A stretch of 64,000 bases of DNA from Humidesulfovibrio sp964446455 (GTDB lineage Bacteria; Desulfobacterota; Desulfovibrionia; Desulfovibrionales; Desulfovibrionaceae), in the NCBI GenBank assembly GCA_964446455.1, contig CAYUOW010000001.1, forward strand, positions 46,913 through 110,912, given 5' to 3'. Both the position numbers and the translations under genes were made by a program. Positions 58,082-64,000 of this stretch are shown piece after piece; the first letter of the stretch is position 1; every line of letters begins with the position of its first letter. A model generated the notes under the pieces. The model was not told where the DNA came from. It ran no database searches and saw nothing but the letters and a program-made list of their open reading frames with translations.

Positions 58082-60502
58082 ATGAGGTCGTTTTTTTCCT
58101 GGTCCGTTCGCACGCACTTGTTGCTGCTGGTGCTGGCCGCCGCCATTCCCGCCCTGGGGCTGGTGTGGTGGAGCGGGCAGGAGCTGGAGCGCCAGGCTGT
58201 GAACCGCGCCCAGGAAACCACCATGCACCTGGCCGCGGGCATGGTGGACGAGCTGGAGCAGGTGGAAGAGCACGCCCGCGTGCTTCTGACCACCCTGGCC
58301 CAGGTGCCCTCCATCCGCCAGATGGACAAGCGCGGCGCAACCGCCCTGCTGACCCAGCTGAACCGCCAGAACCCGGCCTACGCCAGCCTCTCGCTCATCA
58401 CCCCCGCGGGCAAGATCTTTGCCCTGTCCTTCCCCTTTCCCGGGGTGGTGGACGTGACGGGCCGCAAATACTTCAAGGACGTGCTGCGCACGCGGGCCTT
58501 TTCCGTGGGCGAATACGCCGTGAGCCTGACCACCAAGCGCCCGGTGATCCACTTCGCCCTGCCCGTGCTGGGCGAGGGCGGCGAACTCATCGGCGTGGTG
58601 GCGGCCGGTTTCGACCTGGGCTCCCTGGCCCAGAGCTTCAGCTCCGCCGGCCTGCCCGAGGGCTCGGCCATGGCCCTTTCCGACTCCAAGGGCGTACGGC
58701 TGTTCCGCTACCCGGACGCCGAGCGCTGGGTGGGGCAGACGGAGCCGAGCGGGCTGTGGCTCGACCTGCTGAACCTGGGCGAGGAAGGCATGACCGTGGC
58801 CCAGGGCGCGGACGGGGTGCGCAGGCTGTATGCCGTGAAGCGCCTGCGCGCGCACCCGGAGGACACGGCCTTCCTGCTGCTGCGCGTGGGCATACCCGAG
58901 GCCAAGGCCCTGGCAGAGGTCCGGCGCATCCAGTCGCGCAACGTGGCGCTCATGGTGGGCGCCACCATGCTGGCCGCGGCCCTGGCGTTCATGCTCGGCA
59001 ACCTGCTCATCATGCGCCGGGTGAACCAGCTGACAACCGCGGCCCAGCGCCTGCGCGACGGCGACCTGAGCGTGCGCTCCGGCCTGGGGCACGACGAGGG
59101 CGAACTGGGCAAGCTGGCCGAGTCCTTCGACGACATGGCCCTGGCCCTGGGCACGCGCGAGACCGAGCGCCTGGAGTTCGAGGCCAAGCTGCGCCACCAG
59201 GCCCTGTATGATCCGCTCACCGGACTGGCCAACCGCACCCTGGCGCTCGACCGCATCCAGCAGGCCCTGGAGCGCTGCAAGCGCCGCGACGACGTCTTCT
59301 ATGCCGTGGTCATCATGGACCTGGACCGCTTCAAGATCATCAACGACAGCCTGGGCCACGCCGTGGGCGACCAGGTGCTGGAGACCGTGGCCCGGCGCGC
59401 CGTGGGCACCCTGCGCGGCCTGGACACCGTGGCCCGCTTCGGCGGCAACGAGTTCATCCTGCTGCTTGAGGAACTGGCCACCCCGGGCGAGGCCATCCGC
59501 ATCGTCAAGCGCCTGCGCCAGGTGGTGATGGAGCCCGTGCCCGTGGCCGGGCGCGAGGTGCAGACCGCGGCCAGCTTCGGCATCGTGCTTTCGCCCAACG
59601 CCTTTGAGCGAGCCGAGGACCTGCTGCAGAGCGCGGCCATAGCCCTGCACGCGGTGAAGCAGAGCGGCCGCGGCCGCTTCAAGGTGTTCACCCCGCGCAT
59701 GCTGATGCACGCCGTGGAGCGCCTGACCCTGGAGCAGGAGATGCGCCTGGGCCTGGAGCAGAACCAGTTCGTGGTCTACTACCAGCCCATCTGGGACCTT
59801 TCGAGCACGCGGCTGGTGGGCTTCGAGGCCCTGGTGCGCTGGCAGCACCCGGAACGCGGCATGGTGGGTCCGGGTTCGTTCATCGCCCTGGCCGAGGAGA
59901 CCGGCATCATCCTGGAGCTTGGCCGCCTGGTGCTTTCCCGCGCATGCACCGACCTTTCCCAGTGGCGCGAGCGCGACCCGGCCGCGCGCAAGCTCTTCGT
60001 GGCGGTGAACCTTTCGAACAAGCAGTTCTCGCAACACACCCTGGTGGAGCAGGTGTCGGACATCCTGCGGCGTACGCGCCTGCCGGCCGACAGGCTGAAA
60101 CTTGAGATCACCGAGTCGAACATCATGGTCAACGCCGAGAGCGCCCTGGTGATGCTCAAGCGCTTGAAGGCCCTGGGCGTGGCCATCAGCATCGACGACT
60201 TCGGCACCGGCTACTCCTCGCTCTCCTACCTGCAGCGCTTCCCGGTGGACACCCTCAAGGTGGACCGCAGCTTCGTGGGCCGGCTCGGCCTCGACCCGGA
60301 GAACCAGGAGATCGTGCGGGCCATCGTGGCCCTGGCCCACAGCCTGGGCCTCGACGTGGTGGCCGAGGGCGTGGAGGAAAGCGGCCAGGCGGCCATGCTC
60401 AAGGCCCTGGGCTGCGAGTGCGTGCAGGGCTTCTACTTCTCGCGTCCCCTGGACGGCGACCGCGCCCAGGAGACCATCGGCACCAGCATGGAAGGGCGTT
60501 AA
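58082..60502 (+). CDS. Cache-HAMP-GGDEF-EAL protein, c-di-GMP phosphodiesterase
   Basis: An 806-residue membrane protein. TM1 (about 10-30), periplasmic dCache domain, TM2 (about 290-312), HAMP (about 315-365), GGDEF (about 375-540) and EAL (about 555-800). The GGDEF signature reads RFGGNEF, so cyclase activity is probably lost. EAL residues are intact: FEALVRW, VNLSNKQF, LEITES, DDFGTGYSS, LKVDRSF and AEGVEES. It should hydrolyse c-di-GMP in response to a periplasmic ligand. ATG at 58082 chosen over an in-frame GTG 12 bases earlier for the GAGGGGG site. Confidence 0.9.
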   Translation: MRSFFSWSVRTHLLLLVLAAAIPALGLVWWSGQELERQAVNRAQETTMHLAAGMVDELEQVEEHARVLLTTLAQVPSIRQMDKRGATALLTQLNRQNPAYASLSLITPAGKIFALSFPFPGVVDVTGRKYFKDVLRTRAFSVGEYAVSLTTKRPVIHFALPVLGEGGELIGVVAAGFDLGSLAQSFSSAGLPEGSAMALSDSKGVRLFRYPDAERWVGQTEPSGLWLDLLNLGEEGMTVAQGADGVRRLYAVKRLRAHPEDTAFLLLRVGIPEAKALAEVRRIQSRNVALMVGATMLAAALAFMLGNLLIMRRVNQLTTAAQRLRDGDLSVRSGLGHDEGELGKLAESFDDMALALGTRETERLEFEAKLRHQALYDPLTGLANRTLALDRIQQALERCKRRDDVFYAVVIMDLDRFKIINDSLGHAVGDQVLETVARRAVGTLRGLDTVARFGGNEFILLLEELATPGEAIRIVKRLRQVVMEPVPVAGREVQTAASFGIVLSPNAFERAEDLLQSAAIALHAVKQSGRGRFKVFTPRMLMHAVERLTLEQEMRLGLEQNQFVVYYQPIWDLSSTRLVGFEALVRWQHPERGMVGPGSFIALAEETGIILELGRLVLSRACTDLSQWRERDPAARKLFVAVNLSNKQFSQHTLVEQVSDILRRTRLPADRLKLEITESNIMVNAESALVMLKRLKALGVAISIDDFGTGYSSLSYLQRFPVDTLKVDRSFVGRLGLDPENQEIVRAIVALAHSLGLDVVAEGVEESGQAAMLKALGCECVQGFYFSRPLDGDRAQETIGTSMEGR

Positions 60503-60527
60503 AGCTGCGCCAAGGGAGGTCCGGGAC

Positions 60528-60854
60528 ATGACGATGCAGCAGCCCGCCGGCTCCCGGCTCGACCTGCGCGAACACCTCGCCGCGGCCAGGTCCATCCTGG
60601 CCAACGAGCGCACCTTTCTGGCCTACCAGCGCACGGCCCTTACCCAGTTGGCCGTGGCCGCCACCTTCATCCACTTTTTCGACCACGCCATCCTGACCGT
60701 CGTCGGCTGGTTTCTGGTGCCGGCCTCGGTGGTCACCATCGTGCTCGGCGTGCTGCGCTACAAGCGCATGCGCAAGCTCATCCGCCTGCTGGAGGAACAG
60801 ACGAGGCGGCAGCAGCAGGGCCAGCCGCTGCACCCGGACGGGCAGGCGGACTAG
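60528..60854 (+). CDS. DUF202 membrane protein
   Basis: A 108-residue inner-membrane protein of the YidH/DUF202 family. The hallmark NERTFLAYQRTAL is at about 30-43; two membrane helices follow (LAVAATFIHFF and WFLVPASVVTIVLGVL). The C-terminus is Arg/Gln-rich. Function of the family is unknown. It starts 25 bp after the EAL gene and ends before a strong terminator. Confidence 0.88.
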   Translation: MTMQQPAGSRLDLREHLAAARSILANERTFLAYQRTALTQLAVAATFIHFFDHAILTVVGWFLVPASVVTIVLGVLRYKRMRKLIRLLEEQTRRQQQGQPLHPDGQAD

Positions 60855-60877
60855 CCCCGGCCCCGATGCAAAGCAAA

Positions 60878-60914
60878 AGCCCCCCGGATCGCTCCAGGGG
60901 GCTTGTTTTTTTTG
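60878..60914. terminator. Bidirectional terminator between DUF202 and chemoreceptor genes
   Basis: AAGCCCCC and GGGGGCTT pair; eight T follow on the + strand, and TTTTGCTTT follows on the minus strand. It serves both convergent genes. Confidence 0.85.
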
Positions 60915-60941
60915 GGGTCTGTTTCCGCGCCGGCCGGGACC

Positions 60942-62795
60942 TTAGGCGTTTTCCAGCTCGCGCATCAGGGCCAGCAGGTTCTCGGCCTGGGCCAGCAGCC
61001 CGGACACGGCCTCCACGGCCTGGCTCATGGCCTCGGAGGTTTCCGAGGCCGTGCGGTTGATGTCGTCGAGGGAGCGGTTGATCTCCTCGCTGGCCGTGGA
61101 CTGCTCGCCGCTGGCGGCGGCTATGGAGCGCACCTGGGCGGAGGAGCTCTCCACCAGGGCCACGATGCCGGTCAGGGCCTCGCCGGAGTCCTTGGCCAGG
61201 CCGGTGGCTTCCTCGATGCGCGACACGGCCAGATCCACGCTCTTGACGTTGTCGCGCGTGCCCTGCTGGATGCCGCCGATGGCCTGGGCCACCTCGCGGG
61301 TGGCGGTCATGGTCTTTTCCGCCAGCTTGCGCACCTCGTCGGCCACCACGGCGAAGCCGCGTCCGGCATCGCCGGCGCGCGCGGCCTCGATGGCGGCATT
61401 GAGGGCCAGCAGGTTGGTCTGGTCGGCGATGTCGTTGATGACGCTCATGACCTGGCCGATGCCGTCGGCCTGCTTGCCCAGCTGGGCCATGTTGGTCTTG
61501 AGGCCCTGGGCCTGGACGGACACGTCCTGGATGGCGACCACGAGGCTGTTCACCACGCCCGCGCCCATCTGGGCCTTCTCCTTGGCCTGGTCGGCGGCCT
61601 CGGCCGCCTGGCCTGCGCTGCTGGCCACCGCCAGCACCGTGGCGTTCATCTCCTCCATGGCCGTGGCCGTCTCGGTCAGGCGGTCCTTCTGGAAGTCGGA
61701 GCCCCGGCGCGAGGTGTCGATGCGGCCGGAAATGTCGCGGCTCACCTCGCCGATGGCCTGGCTTACGTTGCGCAGCTTGGCCGCGGCCTGCAAAAGGCCC
61801 TCGCGGGTGGCCTCGGCGGCCTGCTGCTTGGCGGCGTCGGCCTCGGCCGTGGCGGCGCGGGCCACTTGGGCTTCCTCCTCGGCCAGGCGCATGCTCTTCT
61901 CGGCCTCGGCGATCTTGTCGCGCAGGGTGCCGACCATCTGTTCCATGGCGCTTTGCAGGGTGCCCATCTCGCCGTGGAAGGTCTCGCCCGCGCGGGCGTT
62001 CAGGTCGCCCTGGGCGATGCTGCCGGCCACCACGCACAGGCTCGATATGGGCCGCGAGATCATGCGCACCAGCAGGAACACCACCCCGGTGAGAACCAGC
62101 ACGAGGCCTGCCATGATGCCGATCAGCCAGTTGCGGATGACCACCACCTTGTCATGGATGTCGTCCACGTAGAGCCCGGTGCCGATGATCCAGCCCCAGG
62201 GCTTGTACAGGCGCACGAAGGAGATCTTGGGGTAGCTCTCGGCGGTGACGCCGCCTTCCTTCTTGGGCTTGGGCCAGGCGTAGCCCACAAAGCCCTGCTC
62301 GGACTTTTCGCACACCTCCACAAAGGCCTGGAACAGGTTCTTGGCGCCGCCCGGGAACTCCTGCTTCTGGGCGTTTATGTCGTCGCCCAGCCAGAAGCTG
62401 TCGGCCTTGTTGAACTTCTTGTCGTCCAGCACCTTGCCCTCAAGGGCGGGCACGGTGGGGTGCATGATGGTGACGGGATAGGGCCGCGCATTGTCCGTGA
62501 TGAAGAAATATTCGTTGTTGCCGTAGCGCATGTTGCGCAAGCGAGTAGCGGCGCGCTTCTTGGCTTCCTCGGGCGTGAACTCGCCCTTGTCCACGCGGGT
62601 CTGGTACTCGCTCACCAGGCTGTAGGCCAGGTCCAGGGTGTCGGTGAGGCTGTCTCGCCGGCTCTTGAGCAGGTCGCTTTCGTAATAGGGCAGAAAGACG
62701 AGGAACACCGCGCCCACGAAGAGCGCGATGATGCAGCCGAAGAGGGAGTAGAGCTTGACTGAGGTCTTGGTGTTCAACACGGCGTCGCGCAGCAT
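60942..62795 (-). CDS. Methyl-accepting chemotaxis protein with Cache sensor
   Basis: A 617-residue chemoreceptor. TM1 near 15-37, a periplasmic single-Cache domain (RYGNNEYFFITDNARPYPV, FVRLYKPWGWIIGTGLYVDD), TM2 near 190-212, HAMP, then a long coiled-coil MA domain with the tip INDIADQTNLLALNAAIEAA and RGFAVVADEVRKLAEKT that binds CheA/CheW. ATG at 62795 with AGGAG upstream; an upstream ATG at 62825 adds ten residues. It is driven by a sigma-28-type promoter at 62866-62892, the expected control for motility genes. Ligand unknown; Cache often binds organic acids. Confidence 0.93.
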   Translation of the reverse strand: MLRDAVLNTKTSVKLYSLFGCIIALFVGAVFLVFLPYYESDLLKSRRDSLTDTLDLAYSLVSEYQTRVDKGEFTPEEAKKRAATRLRNMRYGNNEYFFITDNARPYPVTIMHPTVPALEGKVLDDKKFNKADSFWLGDDINAQKQEFPGGAKNLFQAFVEVCEKSEQGFVGYAWPKPKKEGGVTAESYPKISFVRLYKPWGWIIGTGLYVDDIHDKVVVIRNWLIGIMAGLVLVLTGVVFLLVRMISRPISSLCVVAGSIAQGDLNARAGETFHGEMGTLQSAMEQMVGTLRDKIAEAEKSMRLAEEEAQVARAATAEADAAKQQAAEATREGLLQAAAKLRNVSQAIGEVSRDISGRIDTSRRGSDFQKDRLTETATAMEEMNATVLAVASSAGQAAEAADQAKEKAQMGAGVVNSLVVAIQDVSVQAQGLKTNMAQLGKQADGIGQVMSVINDIADQTNLLALNAAIEAARAGDAGRGFAVVADEVRKLAEKTMTATREVAQAIGGIQQGTRDNVKSVDLAVSRIEEATGLAKDSGEALTGIVALVESSSAQVRSIAAASGEQSTASEEINRSLDDINRTASETSEAMSQAVEAVSGLLAQAENLLALMRELENA

Positions 62796-62865
62796 GGGGG
62801 CTCCTGTGGAGGGCGTCTTGGTCAAAAGCGCGCCCGGGGGGAGGCGTTCTTGAAGCGTACTGGTA

Positions 62866-62892
62866 GTATCGGCAAAATGCGCGTGTCCATTA
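62866..62892 (-). promoter_or_regulatory. Sigma-28 (FliA) promoter of the chemoreceptor gene
   Basis: On the minus strand TAAT (62892-62889), 15 bases, GCCGATAC (62873-62866), against the consensus TAAA-N15-GCCGATAA. It lies 71 bp before the start codon of a chemotaxis gene. Confidence 0.7.
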
Positions 62893-63038
62893 GCGCAGGA
62901 CTATGATTATCCCTACCAATATTGAAAGTGCGGCGCAAGGAACAAAAGGGAAAAAAGAGGGCTGTGTGGCGGGAAAGCAGGAGAAAGAAGAGCGGGCCGG
63001 CAGCGCGCTGGGCGTGCCGGCCCGCGGGAGGGGCGTGG

Positions 63039-63248
63039 CTAGTCGGTGACGAGCATGACGTTGGAGGCCTTGACCATGGCCTTGACCACGCTGCCGACCT
63101 TGAGTTCCATGGCCTTCACCGAGTGGGCGGTGATGACCGAGACCACCTCGATGCCGGGGGCCACTTCCACGACGACCTCGGCGTTCACGGGGCCCATGGT
63201 GATTTCCTTGATCGTGCCGGGAATGAGATTGCGGGCGCTGACCTTCAT
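63039..63248 (-). CDS. Mop-type molybdate-binding protein (molbindin)
   Basis: A 69-residue protein consisting of one TOBE/Mop domain: MKVSARNLIPGTIKEITMGP, NAEVVVEVAPG, then ITAHSVKAMELKVG and VKASNVMLV, the full family pattern. Such proteins store molybdate or tungstate as oligomers. AAGGAG precedes the ATG. It lies downstream of a NifA-like gene, which fits supply of molybdenum to nitrogenase; tungstate for the aldehyde oxidoreductase is also possible. Confidence 0.92.
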   Translation of the reverse strand: MKVSARNLIPGTIKEITMGPVNAEVVVEVAPGIEVVSVITAHSVKAMELKVGSVVKAMVKASNVMLVTD

Positions 63249-63394
63249 GCTGTGCTCCTTGTGGTTGGGGGTTCTGCCGCTGGCGGAACGGGCCGCCACG
63301 AGCAGTCTCACACGGAAACAACGGTTTTCGTCAATACGGTTCGCAAAAGGACTGCACAGGAAATGACAGAAGTGGAGAAACCGTGTTTGCGGAA

Positions 63395-64000
63395 CTAGCG
63401 GCGCAGGTGGGCGGCGGCTTCCTGGTCGATGATCTGGTCCAGCCCGTACTTCTTGATGCGGTAGCCGATCTGCCGGGGGGTGATGCCCAGGTCCTCGGCC
63501 GCCTTGTACTGCACCCAGCCGTTGCGCCGAAGCGCGGCCAGCACCTCGCTGCGCTCCATGGCCTTGAGGGAGCTGATGCCCGCGGGCCGGGGCATGTGGC
63601 CGGAACGCTCGGCCTGGAGCGCACCCTGGGAGGAGTTCTGGCTCAGGTAGGGCTTGAGGAAGGTGGCGTCCACGCGTTCGCCGTCGCTCATGATGACCAG
63701 GCGCTCGATGAGGTTCTCCATCTCGCGCACGTTGCCCGGCCAGTCGTACAGGGTCAGGTCGGACAGGGCGCGCGGCGTGAAGGTCACCGTGCGGCCATAC
63801 TCCCGCGCCACCTTGTCGATGAAGTGGTTCAGCAGCACCGGGATGTCCTCCTTGCGCTGGCGCAGGGGCGGCACCTGGATGGGGAACACGGAAAGACGGT
63901 AGAAGAGGTCGGGCCGGAAGGCCCCGCGTTCGGCCAGTTCGCCCAGGTCGCGGTTGGTGGCGGCCACCACGCGCACGTCCACCTTGCGGGTGGTGTTGGA
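63395..64000 (-). CDS. nifA: NifA-like sigma-54 activator, C-terminal part (cut by window edge)
   Basis: 202 codons up to the window edge. The AAA+ part has VRVVAATNRDL (Walker B/sensor region), FRPDLFYRLSVFPIQVPPLR and DWPGNVREMENLIERLV. After a linker comes the DNA-binding region GWVQYKAAEDLGITPRQIGY, typical of the NifA helix-turn-helix rather than of NtrC. It should activate nif genes with sigma-54. The N-terminal GAF domain and Walker A lie outside the window. Confidence 0.82.
   Translation of the reverse strand, partial: SNTTRKVDVRVVAATNRDLGELAERGAFRPDLFYRLSVFPIQVPPLRQRKEDIPVLLNHFIDKVAREYGRTVTFTPRALSDLTLYDWPGNVREMENLIERLVIMSDGERVDATFLKPYLSQNSSQGALQAERSGHMPRPAGISSLKAMERSEVLAALRRNGWVQYKAAEDLGITPRQIGYRIKKYGLDQIIDQEAAAHLRR

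Noticed and set aside
1..64000. tRNA, rRNA, CRISPR arrays, insertion sequences and riboswitches
   Set aside because: None was recognised on reading both strands; short structured RNAs could still be missed without a covariance-model search.

Overview
The window looks like chromosomal DNA of a high-GC, Gram-negative, anaerobic deltaproteobacterium of the Desulfovibrionaceae type. This rests on gene content, not on a marker gene: a DUF169 protein, a tungsten/molybdenum aldehyde ferredoxin oxidoreductase, an SQR-like flavoprotein with DUF1641, a Feo operon with a Cys-rich companion, Fur-box-like sites of the TGAAAATnATTTTCA type, a c-heme sensor kinase, a NifA fragment and a stand-alone AICAR transformylase. 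LPS genes (rfaD, lptD) show an outer membrane. No rRNA, tRNA, CRISPR array, insertion sequence or prophage structural module was seen.

Layout. 1-8.7 kb: a sensor-like periplasmic binding protein (cut by the edge) behind malate dehydrogenase, a DUF169 protein, a metallo-beta-lactamase-fold hydrolase with a duplicated 3' end, CorA, an AraC/EamA pair and a vWA-OmpA protein. 8.9-19.1 kb: a + strand run of rfaD, lptD, mutL (endonuclease type), alr, a PilZ protein, an iron-sulfur flavoprotein and rmuC. 19.2-20.8 kb: a DUF2778 (Tlde1-like) peptidoglycan-targeting protein overlapping an exported partner, followed by a cluster of strong hairpins including a 48-bp perfect palindrome. 21.1-27.8 kb: an iron/metal region with feoB-feoA-Cys-rich protein, a P1B-type ATPase with its MarR regulator, and flavodoxin; two promoters carry Fur-box-like sites. 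27.9-31.2 kb: cysQ and an aldehyde ferredoxin oxidoreductase.

31.3-32.7 kb: an AT-richer island with a soluble HPNC-motif protein translationally coupled to two tandem, paralogous, signal-peptide-bearing proteins. Together with the 19.2-20.8 kb pair this is the best candidate here for undescribed effector/immunity modules. 32.9-40.6 kb: RNase II-like, AICAR transformylase, MltF-like lytic transglycosylase, purA and a delta'-like clamp-loader protein. 40.7-49.4 kb: a very large class I adenylate cyclase with pentapeptide repeats, phosphoglucomutase, a cyclic-nucleotide-binding protein, a CgeB-like glycosyltransferase and a TPR protein.

49.4-57.8 kb: a signalling and sulfur region. A kinase with two haem c motifs, a receiver-PAS-kinase and a single-domain receiver form one operon; then DUF1641, the SQR-like enzyme and two Rrf2 regulators. 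58-64 kb: a Cache-HAMP-GGDEF-EAL protein with degenerate GGDEF, a DUF202 protein, a chemoreceptor behind a sigma-28-type promoter, a Mop-type molybdate-binding protein and the C-terminus of a NifA-like activator at the right edge.
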